Shown: positions 35,916 through 44,467 of the stretch, piece by piece | Numbering within the stretch: position 1 is the first letter of the stretch | How the letters are laid out: the number at the start of each line of letters is the position of its first letter | Origin: JAGPUQ01 sp050250395 | GTDB lineage: Bacteria; Pseudomonadota; Gammaproteobacteria; Pseudomonadales; Porticoccaceae | DNA: 64,000 nucleotides | Assembly (NCBI GenBank): GCA_050250395.1 | Contig: JBFWOQ010000009.1 | Span: 1 to 64,000, forward strand | Reading direction: 5' to 3' | Notes under the pieces: generated by a model | What the model saw: the letters and a program-made list of their open reading frames with translations, nothing else | What the model was told of the DNA's origin: nothing | The model's database searches: none | Program-made: the position numbers and the translations under genes

Positions 35916-36033
35916 AGGGTACTCCCGATAAAACCGGGCGCATTATGCCGGAATCGGTGCGTACGCAAAAACGCGGCACCGCAACGGAGCGGGCCGATTC
36001 GCCACCCCAGGCCGGCGAATCGGGGCGCCGGTG

Positions 36034-36222
36034 TCAGTCGAGATCGCGTTCGAGATCGAAATCGTAATCCCGGATCAGCTTTTCGAGACGCCGCTGCTCC
36101 AGTTTTTCTTCCAGACGCTTGCGGGCTTCCATATCGATGATTACCCGCCGCTTGTCCAGAACGCCATGAAACGAATCGCTCTGGTTCTCGAGAAGCCCCG
36201 GCTCGATGTCTGTTTCAATCAT
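36034..36222 (-). CDS. Small conserved charged protein
   Basis: 62 residues, extremely charged: MIETDIEPGLL…, then a helical part RRVIIDMEARKRLEEKLEQRRLEKLIRDYDFDLERDLD. There is no membrane span. I recall similar short proteins (ARRxxExxLEexRLexxIxDYDFDL) in other gammaproteobacteria, some near PA3496-type genes, but no function is established. Confidence 0.55.
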   Translation of the reverse strand: MIETDIEPGLLENQSDSFHGVLDKRRVIIDMEARKRLEEKLEQRRLEKLIRDYDFDLERDLD

Positions 36223-36376
36223 GCTTCAAAAACCCTCATGCGATGTTCCGGCCGGGTAGGGGCCCAGCCGGTCAGGAGACACGTGCGAAGACGTGCCACG
36301 CGCGCACGGTAATTCCAATCAACCCTCTGGTCAAGAATTTTTATATCAATAAAATCATTATGTTATTGAAACAACC

Positions 36377-37000
36377 TCAAAAAATACCCAAGTCTCTTAC
36401 CAATTCCAGGTCAGCGGGATCATCGATGTCCGACAACGCCGGCAACTCGCGCCAACGCCAGCCCAGTTGTCGCAACCGGTCGCGCGTCTGCTCCAGCACC
36501 CGCCCGGTACCCCAATCGACGTCCGCGAACAATTGCGGGTGATTGCGCTTGAGCCCCAGCAACACGTAGCCGCCGTCCGCGGCCGGTCCGAGCACGGCGT
36601 CCACGTCGGGCGCTTGCAGGAGGTGAAACGCCTGCAACAGGTAGCGCGTCGAAAAAAACGGGCAGTCGCTGCCGACCAGCACCACCGGACGGGCGCGCGG
36701 CAGCGCCGTCTCGAACGCGTGCCACATCCGCTCGCCGAGATCGTCGCCGACCTGCATTACCGAGGGCGCCAAATCGGCCAGCGCGGCGAAAAACGGATGG
36801 GGCGCGCTGATCCACAGTTCCACCGGTGCCAACCGCGCCAACGCCAGCTTGCCGAGCGTATGGCGAACCAGGGCCCGATGCAGCGCGGCACTCTGCTCGC
36901 CGGAGAGGACCGGATGCATGCGCGACTTGACCTGCCCAGGCACCGGCGCCTTGGCGAACTGGATCAGCAGGCCTCTCGGGTACTGAAAAACCATGTCCAT
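36377..37000 (-). CDS. DUF2064/TIGR04282-family glycosyltransferase-like protein
   Basis: 207 residues with a nucleotidyl/glycosyltransferase-A fold. It opens LIQFAKAPVPGQVKSRMHPVLS (the conserved KxPxxGxVKTRL-type loop), then LVGSDCPFFSTRYLLQAF and AVLGPAADGGYVLLGL (DGGY metal/sugar site), and DIDDPADLELV near the end. Relatives are named arsenosugar-biosynthesis glycosyltransferases, but most have no proven substrate. It stands alone, upstream of an AT-rich intergenic stretch. Confidence 0.8.
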   Translation of the reverse strand: MDMVFQYPRGLLIQFAKAPVPGQVKSRMHPVLSGEQSAALHRALVRHTLGKLALARLAPVELWISAPHPFFAALADLAPSVMQVGDDLGERMWHAFETALPRARPVVLVGSDCPFFSTRYLLQAFHLLQAPDVDAVLGPAADGGYVLLGLKRNHPQLFADVDWGTGRVLEQTRDRLRQLGWRWRELPALSDIDDPADLELVRDLGIF

Positions 37001-37109
37001 CGCCGGCTCCCCCGTCGAATTCCCGTCGCACCAGCAGAGCGCGCTGGCGATGATTGTGCCGCACCGCTGCGGCCGTTACCTATGGAAACGCTGAACAATA
37101 CGTGTCGAT

Positions 37110-37222
37110 CGTCATGCCCGCGTAAGCGGGCATCCAGGTTTTCCCCGAGTCTCAATCAGTTGCCGGGCGTATGGATTCCCGCTGAAGCCTGCCCCCGACT
37201 CCGATCGGGGGCGGGAATGACG
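37110..37222. repeat. Imperfect palindromic repeat (GTCATGCCCGC…GCGGGAATGACGA type)
   Basis: The left arm reads CGTCATGCCCGCGTAAGCGG and GCATCCAGG; the right arm reads TGGATTCCCGCTGAAGC … GCGGGAATGACG. The two ends are inverted copies of a widespread intergenic repeat. It fills part of the 436-bp gap between the DUF2064 gene and the sirtuin; the MITE copy at 37260 fills most of the rest. Confidence 0.7.
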
Positions 37223-37259
37223 AATAAATCAGCGCTTCCCTATCAAATGGATAGGCTGA

Positions 37260-37395
37260 CAGCCTGTTGAAAAGCGTCGCGAGGTGGCCAGATGCGAGGC
37301 GCACGGCGACCGAGACATCTCCGATGGCCGGATGAGGAAGCGAGCACCGCGCAATCGAGCAGACAGCGTGGCAGCAGTTTTTCAGCACGCGGTTA
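37260..37395. mobile_element. MITE-like element, diverged copy
   Basis: About 136 bp closely matching the element at 41855–41995: CAGCCTGTTGAAAAG at the left, GTCGCGAGG-GGCCAGATGCGAGGCGCACGGCG inside, GAGCGAGCACCGCGCAA-type text, and CAGTTTTTCAGCACGCGG at the right. The terminal repeats have diverged and there is no open frame. It ends 41 bp before the sirtuin start, so it may also supply regulatory sequence. Confidence 0.75.
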
Positions 37396-37436
37396 GGTAC
37401 CATGGCACGCTCTACCATCGGAGTGCTCCATTGGCG

Positions 37437-38147
37437 ATGACGCGCCCTCGGTCCATCGTCGTCCTGACCGGCGCCGGCATCTCGGCGGAGTCGGGTATCC
37501 GCACCTTCCGCGATAGCGGCGGCCTGTGGGAGGACCACGACATCGAGGAGGTCGCCACCTACGAAGCCTACACGCGGAACCCCCGCAAGGTGCTGGAGTT
37601 CTACAACGCCCGCCGCCGCGATCTGCAGCGCGCCGAGATCGCCCCCAACGCCGCCCATCGCGCGCTCGCCGAATTCGAGCGCGACTTCCCCGGCGACTTC
37701 CTCCTGGTTACCCAGAACGTCGACGACCTGCACGAACGTGCCGGCAGCCAGCGGCTCCTGCACATGCACGGCGAATTGCACAAGGTGCGCTGTCAGCGCT
37801 GCCACCAGATCTACGAGAGCCGTGAAGATATTGTGCTGACCACCCAGTGTCCCTGGTGCATGGCGGCGGGCAGGGTGCGCCCCCATATCGTCTGGTTCGG
37901 CGAGATGCCCCTGCACATGGACGAAATCCATGTCCGGCTGTCGGAGTGCGATTTGTTCGTTTCCATCGGCACCTCGGGCAATGTCTACCCGGCCGCGGGC
38001 TTCGTGGAACTGGTGCACCAGCGCGGCGTCACCACCGTCGAACTGAACCTGGAACCTTCGCTCGGCGAAACCCTGTTCCGGGAGCGCTACTACGGTCCGG
38101 CGAGCAAGGTGGTACCCGAGTTTCTCGATCGCCTGCGCGGGAACTGA
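37437..38147 (+). CDS. NAD-dependent protein deacylase (class III sirtuin, CobB-like)
   Basis: 236 residues. The NAD site is LTGAGISAESGIRTFRD (10–26) and QNVDDLHERAG (93–103), with catalytic His111 in HMHGEL. A structural zinc is bound by Cys119, Cys122, Cys138 and Cys141. Tyr56 and Arg59 (EFYNARR) are the pair that lets class III sirtuins remove succinyl and malonyl groups. It would reverse lysine acylation in the cytoplasm. The ATG at 37437 is chosen; a TTG 6 nt upstream is in frame. Confidence 0.92.
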   Translation: MTRPRSIVVLTGAGISAESGIRTFRDSGGLWEDHDIEEVATYEAYTRNPRKVLEFYNARRRDLQRAEIAPNAAHRALAEFERDFPGDFLLVTQNVDDLHERAGSQRLLHMHGELHKVRCQRCHQIYESREDIVLTTQCPWCMAAGRVRPHIVWFGEMPLHMDEIHVRLSECDLFVSIGTSGNVYPAAGFVELVHQRGVTTVELNLEPSLGETLFRERYYGPASKVVPEFLDRLRGN

Positions 38148-38197
38148 TCGCGCGGCGCCGCCTCCAACAGGCGTCCCCAGTTCGAGGAAGCGGACCC

Positions 38198-38836
38198 ATG
38201 AACAGGCCTATCGCACGCATGATCACCTTCGCGCTGGCGCTCGCCGCCGGCGCCATTTCCGGCGGCACACCGATCGCGGCGGCCACGGAGCCCGCGCGCG
38301 CCATCTTTGCCGGCGGCTGCTTCTGGTGCGTGGAAGCGGCGTTCGACGCGGTCCCCGGCGTCATGGCCACCAACCCGGGCTATACCGGCGGGACGGTTCC
38401 CGCACCCACCTACGAACAGGTATCCGCCGGCGGCACCGGCCACGCCGAAGCGGTGGAGGTACTCTACGATCCGCAACGGATCGGCTACCGGCAACTGCTC
38501 GCGGTATTCTGGCGCAACATCGACCCCCACGACGCAAATGGACAGTTCTGCGACCACGGCAACCAGTACCGCAGCGCCATTTTTGCCGTCGACGCCGAAC
38601 AGCGGCGGCTGGCCGAGGATAGCCTGCGCGCGCTGGCGACCAGCGGTCTGCTCGACCGCCCCATCGTCACCCAAATCGCCGCCGCCGGCCCCTTCTACGC
38701 GGCCGAGGAATACCACCGCGATTACCATCTCAAGAATCCGGCACGCTACAAGTTCTACCGCTGGAACTGCGGGCGCGACCAACGCCTCGATGCGGTATGG
38801 GGCGGGATCGGGACGCTGCCGTTCGAGGTCAATTGA
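38198..38836 (+). CDS. msrA: Peptide methionine sulfoxide reductase MsrA, exported form
   Basis: 212 residues. A cleavable signal sequence (about 1–29, ending IAAAT) precedes the catalytic AGGCFWCVEAAFD with Cys41 and Cys44. NPGYTGG, GTGHAEAVEV, DPHDANGQFCDHGNQYRSAIF and EEYHRDYHLKNP follow in the usual order. It repairs methionine-S-sulfoxide, here in the periplasm. The last 8 bp overlap the end of the convergent universal stress gene. Confidence 0.93.
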   Translation: MNRPIARMITFALALAAGAISGGTPIAAATEPARAIFAGGCFWCVEAAFDAVPGVMATNPGYTGGTVPAPTYEQVSAGGTGHAEAVEVLYDPQRIGYRQLLAVFWRNIDPHDANGQFCDHGNQYRSAIFAVDAEQRRLAEDSLRALATSGLLDRPIVTQIAAAGPFYAAEEYHRDYHLKNPARYKFYRWNCGRDQRLDAVWGGIGTLPFEVN

Positions 38837-39686
38837 CCACCAGCATTTCGGTCGTCATGCGATGAAGAATCCGCTCCGCGGTATTGCCCAGCACCATGCC
38901 TTTGAGGCCTCTGTTGGCGACGCTGCCGATCACCAGCAGGCCATCCGCCGCCAACTCGGTGACGACATCCTCTACCCGGCCCGTCTCCACGCGGCCGGCG
39001 TCGGCATGCAGCCCTATGCGTCCCAGGAGGGTGCGCTGCGCGGTGCCGGCGCGTTCGGTCAACTCGGTGGCAATCTGCTCACTCATGGGCACGGCGACCG
39101 GGCCCGCGTAGAGCAACGCGGGATCGGGCACCACGGTGACCACGGTCAGGGGAACCGCGTGCGCGTGCGCAAACGCCGCCGCCGCATCGAGCACCCGCTC
39201 CGATAACAATTCCTGCTCCATCCCTTCACTCAGCGCATCCACCGCCGCGACCACTCGCAGGATCGGTTTCGGCACCCGCGGCAGCAGGAGCACCGGACAG
39301 GGCGCCTCGCGCAACAGGTGCCAGTCGTCGGCGCGGTGAATCAGGTTCGCGAGGACGCCGTGACGGCTGGCCGACATCAGAATCAAATCCGCACCGATCA
39401 GCTCGGCGCGCTCCACCACGGCGCGATAGACCCGCTGGCACCAGACCACCTCGCCCGCAGCGTCGCCCCGCAGCGCATCGAGCCGCTCGCGCTCGACCGT
39501 CAGGATCTGCTCCCGGATCCGGCCAAACTCCACCGGATCCATGTAATGTTCCAATTCGCGCACCTGTGCATGCACCGGGCGCAACAGCTCGCAACGGGTG
39601 TGCAGCCGCTCCGCCAGATAGCGCGCCCGTGCCAGAACCTGGTCGGCATCGTCCCAGCCGGCGATTACCGCGAGTACCTTTTCCAT
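38829..39686 (-). CDS. Universal stress protein, tandem-domain (UspE-like)
   Basis: 285 residues made of two Usp domains. Domain 1 spans ~1–138 (LAVIAGWDDADQVLARARYLAERL … ADLILMSASRHGVLANLIHRADDWHLLREAPCPVLLLP). Domain 2 spans ~143–285 with the ATP-binding-type end GLLVIGSVANRGLKGMVLGNTAERILHRMTTEMLVVN (G-x2-G-x9-G-S/T pattern, with N in the last positions). UspE-type proteins respond to stress and growth arrest. Only domain 2 keeps the nucleotide motif. Convergent with msrA. Confidence 0.87.
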   Translation of the reverse strand: MEKVLAVIAGWDDADQVLARARYLAERLHTRCELLRPVHAQVRELEHYMDPVEFGRIREQILTVERERLDALRGDAAGEVVWCQRVYRAVVERAELIGADLILMSASRHGVLANLIHRADDWHLLREAPCPVLLLPRVPKPILRVVAAVDALSEGMEQELLSERVLDAAAAFAHAHAVPLTVVTVVPDPALLYAGPVAVPMSEQIATELTERAGTAQRTLLGRIGLHADAGRVETGRVEDVVTELAADGLLVIGSVANRGLKGMVLGNTAERILHRMTTEMLVVN

Positions 39687-39857
39687 GTCCTTCTCACCCT
39701 GCTGGCCGTCGATCCGGTGAGTTTAACGACAAAAGACGGCCGAGCGCGCGACGCATCGGCGTCCGTGATCCAGCGCGATTGACGCACGTCATGGCGCCAA
39801 CAGGCGCCGGGCCCCAGAGTCGTCCCCGGACCCGAACACCACGATCAGCGCCCCCAC

Positions 39858-41105
39858 ATGACCTTTACCCCGCCCACCGAGCAACCGACGGCGCGCCCGG
39901 ATATCCTTTCTGCGCCGCCCGCACCGACCGCGTTCGGTGTCGCGGTGCTGCCCTGGTATTCCGAACAAAAGCACGCCAATCCCGCACAGCGCGAACGCGT
40001 TTGCGCCGCGGACGGCGGCCGGATCGGCATCAACATCCAGTGTCCGCGCGACACCGTCGACGATTACGTCGGTCTCCTTTGCCGCGAAGCGGAACTCGCC
40101 CGCGCCCTGCTTCCGGAGTCGTGCGCGGTAACCACCCTGTGGCTGCGCGGCAGTCCGTCGCGCCAGTTCTCGCCGGAAGCGGTCACCGAACTCATCTTTC
40201 GCCTCAACAACCAGTTCCCGCTCACGGTCCCGGGCGCCGTGCGCGGCGTCGAGCTGTCCGCTCCCGCGCTCAGTGCCGAGCGCCTCGCACTGCTCGCCGG
40301 ACTGGGCTTCAATCGCATCGGGCTGCGTGTCGACGCCACCTTGGGCAGCGACGAGCGCAGCCTCGAACGCATCGACGCCATGCAACGCCAACTGGCCGAC
40401 TTCGCTTCGCTTACCGTGAACTACGAAGTCATCTTCGGCAGCCAGTCGCACCCGGGTTATCTGGCGCGACTGCTGGCTGCGCTGCGCGGCTTTCCCGCCG
40501 CGTCGATCGAGCTCAAGGACACCCGCGAAGGCCTGCTCCAGGCGCTGGAGGATCGTCGCGAGACCGGCGATCTGCTCGCCAGCGCGGCGACCGCGATGGC
40601 CGCCGCCGGCTGGAAAACGTTCGGCAATCACCTGTACGCGCCACCGGACAGTCCGCTGGCGCGGGCGGGCGCCGCCGGACCGCTGCGCCTGACGCCCTGG
40701 GGGCCGCAGCCAACGGAGCACCGCCTGTGGCTCGGCCTGGGTATCGGCGCCTTTGGTTATCGGCACCCGGCGTTTTACCGCAACACGACTTCCGCCGCGG
40801 ATTACCAGGTCGCGTTGCGGCGCCGGCAATTGCCCGACAAGGTGATTTACCGGGTTCCGGCGCAACTCGCACCGGTACTGGATGTAACGCAATCCCTGTT
40901 ATGTCACCATGAGGTGGCGCGCAACGCCGCCCCGGAGTTCTGCGAACAGCTGCTTTGCGACGCTCTGGTAGAGATCACAAGGGACGGCTATAGACTAACC
41001 CCCCGCGGGATCCGTCAGCTCGGAACCATTGTTCACCGCTTGCGTCAGCAAGCAGTATCGGGAGATGATCATGGAACCACGCAAAACCGTGTCTGTCGTG
41101 ACTGA
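39858..41105 (+). CDS. HemN-like protein lacking the radical-SAM cysteine motif
   Basis: 415 residues, resembling oxygen-independent coproporphyrinogen III oxidase along its length: ELSAPALSAERLALLAGLGFNRIGLRVD for the VDPREIxxxxLxxLxxxGFNRxSxGVQD region, GWKTFGNHLYAPPDSPLA for GYxxIGMDHFAxPxDELA, LGLGIGAFGY, and a C-terminal SLLCHHEV domain. At the position of the FeS motif CxxxCxxC the sequence is RIGINIQCPRDTVDDYVGLLC, which keeps no such spacing. It therefore should not bind the [4Fe–4S] cluster or do SAM chemistry. Its 3' end overlaps fnr by 35 bp. Possible roles are haem or porphyrin binding or regulation; none is shown. Confidence 0.7.
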   Translation: MTFTPPTEQPTARPDILSAPPAPTAFGVAVLPWYSEQKHANPAQRERVCAADGGRIGINIQCPRDTVDDYVGLLCREAELARALLPESCAVTTLWLRGSPSRQFSPEAVTELIFRLNNQFPLTVPGAVRGVELSAPALSAERLALLAGLGFNRIGLRVDATLGSDERSLERIDAMQRQLADFASLTVNYEVIFGSQSHPGYLARLLAALRGFPAASIELKDTREGLLQALEDRRETGDLLASAATAMAAAGWKTFGNHLYAPPDSPLARAGAAGPLRLTPWGPQPTEHRLWLGLGIGAFGYRHPAFYRNTTSAADYQVALRRRQLPDKVIYRVPAQLAPVLDVTQSLLCHHEVARNAAPEFCEQLLCDALVEITRDGYRLTPRGIRQLGTIVHRLRQQAVSGDDHGTTQNRVCRD

Positions 41106-41817
41106 TAGCTCCTGCCCCCACCGACACAACGTCAACTGCGGCGATTGCCGCATGAAGACGCTGTGCCTGCCGCTGGCGCTCGAGCTCGACGAGGTGGAAC
41201 AACTGGACCGCATCATCCAGCGCGGCCGTCCCTATCAGAGCGACGAGCACATCTACCGCGCCGGCGATGCGTTCCATGCGGTGTATGCCGTGCGCAGCGG
41301 CGCGATCAAGACCTTCGCGATGACCGATCAGGGCGTCGAACAGGTCACCGGATTTTATCTCCCCGGCGAGATTTTCGGCATGGACGGCATCGCCCATACC
41401 CACCACATCAGTTCCGCGCTGGCGCTGGAAACCTCCGCGGTCTGCGAAATTCCGTTCAACCGGCTGGAAGACCTGAGCATCGCGCTACCCAGCCTGCAGC
41501 GGCATTTCTTCCAGTTGATGAGCCGGGAAATCATCAACGACCAGCGCCTGGTAGCCCTGATCGGAAAAAACAGCGCCGACGAGCGTCTGGCGACGCTGCT
41601 GCTCAGCATTTCCACGCGCAACGCCAAACGCAATCTGTCGGAACAGCGCTTCCGACTGCCCATGTCCCGCGCCGACATCGGCAACTATCTCGGCCTCACC
41701 GTCGAAACCGTGAGCCGGGTGTTCAGCCGCTTCCAGAAACAGCGCCTGCTCAAGGTCGACAAAAAGGAAATCGAGATTCTGGATCTGGGCGGCTTGCAGG
41801 AACTGGCCAACGTTTGA
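41071..41817 (+). CDS. fnr: FNR-family oxygen-sensing transcription regulator
   Basis: 248 residues from ATG 41071 (GGGAG 6 bp upstream). Cysteines at 23, 26 and 32 (NCGDCRMKTLC) plus Cys125 (SAVCEIPF) match the [4Fe–4S] ligands of E. coli FNR. A cyclic-nucleotide-like beta roll spans ~45–140, followed by the dimer helix and the HTH RADIGNYLGLTVETVSRVFSRFQ, whose E–SR residues read the TTGAT…ATCAA box. It switches genes to anaerobic respiration. It overlaps the HemN-like gene, an unusual form of the common hemN–fnr neighbourhood. Confidence 0.94.
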   Translation: MEPRKTVSVVTDSSCPHRHNVNCGDCRMKTLCLPLALELDEVEQLDRIIQRGRPYQSDEHIYRAGDAFHAVYAVRSGAIKTFAMTDQGVEQVTGFYLPGEIFGMDGIAHTHHISSALALETSAVCEIPFNRLEDLSIALPSLQRHFFQLMSREIINDQRLVALIGKNSADERLATLLLSISTRNAKRNLSEQRFRLPMSRADIGNYLGLTVETVSRVFSRFQKQRLLKVDKKEIEILDLGGLQELANV

Positions 41818-41854
41818 AGCGGCGCGCGGCGCGCCACCCCTTTCCGCTCATTAG

Positions 41855-41995
41855 CAGCTTGTTGAAAAACGTCGCGAGGCGGCCAGATGCGAGGCGCACG
41901 GCGCGCAGCGACCGAGACATATCAAATAGATAGGCGAGGGAGCGAGCACCGCGCAACGAAGCAGATGGCTGCCGCAGCAGTTTTTCAACAAGCTG
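41855..41995. mobile_element. MITE-like element with perfect 16-bp terminal inverted repeats
   Basis: 141 bp. The left end CAGCTTGTTGAAAAAC (41855–41870) is the exact reverse complement of the right end GTTTTTCAACAAGCTG (41980–41995). The interior (GTCGCGAGGCGGCCAGATGCG…) matches the copy at 37260–37395. There is no open frame long enough for a transposase, so it is a non-autonomous element. Its right end directly abuts the rfbD stop codon (41996–41998). Confidence 0.85.
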
Positions 41996-42922
41996 TTAGA
42001 TCCGTGCGGCGCTGCGCGGCCTGAGTTCGGCCAGTGCCGCCGCCAACCCCGGGCGCCAGTCGTTGCCCAGCCCTTCCAGCACCTGCGCCAACCTGACACA
42101 GGATAGCTGTGCATTGCGCGGACGCACCGCAGCCGTGGGATATTCGGCGGTGGTGATGGGCCGCACTTCCGGCGCACGCATCAGCACACCGAATCGCGCC
42201 GCTTCCGCAAAAATCGCCTGCGCGAATTCGTACCAGCTCACGTGCGGGAAACCGCCAAAATGGTAGATACCACCGGCCACCGGTTCACCTTCCAGCCGCC
42301 GGCGGACGAGTCGCAGCAGCACCCGGGCAATGGCCGGTGCATAGGTGGGTCCGCCCCGCTGATCGGCGACGACCGCCAGGGACGCGCGCTCGGCGCCCAG
42401 CTTCAACATGGTTTTCAGAAAATTGTGGCCGAACTGGCTGAACACCCAGCCGGTGCGCAGGATCAGCGCGTCCGGGTCCGCCGCCCGCACCGCCTGTTCA
42501 CCTTCGAGCTTGGTGCGCCCGTAGACGCCGAGCGGATGCGTCGGGTCCAGCTCCGTATAGGGTTCGGGACTGTATCCGTCGAACACATAATCCGTGGAGA
42601 CGTGGAACAGGGCGATGCCCCGCGCGCGGCAGGCCCGTGCGAGCACCTCGGGACCGAGCGCGTTGGCGCGCGCGGCAGCGGCCGGCTCGGATTCCGCGCG
42701 ATCCACGGCGGTATGGGCCGCCGCATTCACCACCGCCCGCACCGGACTCGCATCCAGGAAGCGTGCGACCGCGTCGGCAGCGGCGATATCGAGCGCGCCA
42801 CGCTCGGCGAAGATCGGCTTGATCCCGACGGCCAGCGCCTCGGGCGCCAGCCAGCGAAAGGATTGCCCCAACTGGCCCTTGGCCCCGGTCACCAGCACGG
42901 ACGCGAGCGCCGCGCCCGTCAT
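41996..42922 (-). CDS. rfbD: dTDP-4-dehydrorhamnose reductase
   Basis: 308 residues. Extended SDR with the NADPH motif GAKGQLGQS, ALDIAAADAVARFLDASPVRAVVNAAAHTAVDRAE, HVSTDYVFDGYSPEPYTE and the YGRTK catalytic pair near residue 130. It is the last step to dTDP-L-rhamnose. The ATG overlaps the rfbC stop by 4 bp. A MITE lies right at its stop codon. Confidence 0.94.
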   Translation of the reverse strand: MTGAALASVLVTGAKGQLGQSFRWLAPEALAVGIKPIFAERGALDIAAADAVARFLDASPVRAVVNAAAHTAVDRAESEPAAAARANALGPEVLARACRARGIALFHVSTDYVFDGYSPEPYTELDPTHPLGVYGRTKLEGEQAVRAADPDALILRTGWVFSQFGHNFLKTMLKLGAERASLAVVADQRGGPTYAPAIARVLLRLVRRRLEGEPVAGGIYHFGGFPHVSWYEFAQAIFAEAARFGVLMRAPEVRPITTAEYPTAAVRPRNAQLSCVRLAQVLEGLGNDWRPGLAAALAELRPRSAARI

Positions 42923-43464
42923 CGAAGCTCGCCGAGCAGCGCGTCGAGGGTCGGATAGCGACTGTCCTTGGCGGACAGCGCCGGAGCACGCACCGGCCAG
43001 TCGATACCCACGCGGGGACAATTCCAGGCCAGGCCGCCCTCATCCGCCGGATCGTAATAATCGGTGCATTTGTAGACGAAATCCGCCTCCGTGCTCAGCA
43101 CGCAAAAGCCGTGGGCATAGCCCGGCGGTACCCAGAGCTGGTGGTGATTGGCATCGCTCAACTCCACGCCGACATACCGGCCGCAGGTGGGCGACGCCGG
43201 ATCGATATCCACCACGACATCGAACACCGCGCCCCGGGTCACGCTCACCAGCTTGCCCTGGGGCCGGGTGCGCTGAAAATGCAGGCCCCGCAGCACCCCC
43301 TGCCGCGAGCGCGAATGATTGTCCTGCACGAAGGGCAGCGCGATACCGGCCAGCGCGCGGTAGCGCTCGGCGCTGAAGGTCTCCAGAAAAAATCCGCGCG
43401 TGTCGCCGAACACACGGGGCTTGATCAACAGCACGCCGGGCAGCGCGGTCGCCATCACTTCCAC
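42919..43464 (-). CDS. rfbC: dTDP-4-dehydrorhamnose 3,5-epimerase
   Basis: 181 residues from a GTG at 43464, preferred over the ATG at 43455 because AGGAGGAGG lies 7–8 bp upstream of it. Cupin fold: FGDTRGFFLETF, QDNHSRSRQGVLRGLHFQ with the catalytic His, DVVVDID, WVPPGYAHGFCVLS and DPADEGGLAWNCPRVGIDWP. It epimerises C3 and C5 of the 4-keto sugar made by RfbB. Confidence 0.94.
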   Translation of the reverse strand: MEVMATALPGVLLIKPRVFGDTRGFFLETFSAERYRALAGIALPFVQDNHSRSRQGVLRGLHFQRTRPQGKLVSVTRGAVFDVVVDIDPASPTCGRYVGVELSDANHHQLWVPPGYAHGFCVLSTEADFVYKCTDYYDPADEGGLAWNCPRVGIDWPVRAPALSAKDSRYPTLDALLGELR

Positions 43465-44348
43465 CCGTTGGCCTCCTCCTCGACCAGCCGCAGCAGATAC
43501 TGACCGTAGCCGGTGCGGCCGAGCGCCTGCCCCTCGGCCGCGAGCTGCTCCCGGGTCAGCCAGCCATTGTGGTAGCCGATCTCCTCCAGGCAGGCGATCT
43601 TGAGTCCCTGCCGGTGCTCGACCGCCTGCACGAACATGCCGGCTTCCAGCAGACTTTCATGGGTTCCGGTGTCGAGCCAGGCGAAGCCCCGGCCCAGCAG
43701 CTCCGCATGCAGGTCCCCGCGCGCCAGATAGGCGCGATTGACGTCGGTGATCTCCAGCTCGCCGCGCCGGGACGGCACGATCCCGCGCGCGATGGCGATG
43801 ACATCGTTGTCGTAGAAATACAGTCCCGGCACCGCGTAACGGGAGCGGGGTTTGGCGGGCTTTTCCTCGATGCCGATCACGCGCCGTTCGGCGTCGAATT
43901 CCACCACGCCGAAACGTTCCGGATCGGTGACGTGATAGCCGAAGATGGTGGCGCCGCGCTCCCGCTCCACCGCGACCCGCAGCGTTTCGGAGAAATGATG
44001 TCCGTAAAAAATATTGTCGCCCAGCACGAGGCACACATTGTCGGCACCGATGAAATTCGCGCCGATGATGAACGCCTGCGCCAACCCCTCCGGACGCGGC
44101 TGTTCGGCGTACTGCAAACGCACACCGAAGCGACCGCCATCGCCCAACATGCGGCGAAAGCCCGGCAGATCGTCCGGCGTCGAAATCACCAGAATGTCGC
44201 GGATTCCAGCCAGCATCAGCACCGACAGCGGGTAGTAGATCATCGGCTTGTCGTAGATCGGCAGCAACTGCTTGGACGCCCCGAGGGTGATGGGATGCAG
44301 CCGGGTGCCATTACCCCCGGCCAGTACGATGCCCTTGTACTGCGTCAT
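43455..44348 (-). CDS. rfbA: Glucose-1-phosphate thymidylyltransferase
   Basis: 297 residues. The opening KGIVLAGGNGTRLHPITLGASKQLLPIYDKPMIYYPLS is the dTTP-binding and Mg2+ signature. EQPRPEGLAQAF, LVLGDNIFYGHHF and IEEKPAKPRSRYAVPGLYFYDNDV follow. It makes dTDP-glucose, the first step toward dTDP-rhamnose. The true start is at 44348, 120 bp downstream of rfbB. Confidence 0.95.
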   Translation of the reverse strand: MTQYKGIVLAGGNGTRLHPITLGASKQLLPIYDKPMIYYPLSVLMLAGIRDILVISTPDDLPGFRRMLGDGGRFGVRLQYAEQPRPEGLAQAFIIGANFIGADNVCLVLGDNIFYGHHFSETLRVAVERERGATIFGYHVTDPERFGVVEFDAERRVIGIEEKPAKPRSRYAVPGLYFYDNDVIAIARGIVPSRRGELEITDVNRAYLARGDLHAELLGRGFAWLDTGTHESLLEAGMFVQAVEHRQGLKIACLEEIGYHNGWLTREQLAAEGQALGRTGYGQYLLRLVEEEANGWK

Positions 44349-44467
44349 GCTTCGCTCTCTTCGTGGCTCGGTGCCCAAGGGCAAGACCGGGGAAATCCGC
44401 TGTTCCGGCGCGTGCGTGAATCGACGGCGCGGGGAAAGTGCGGCCTTGAGGCGCGCGGTATTGTGAC

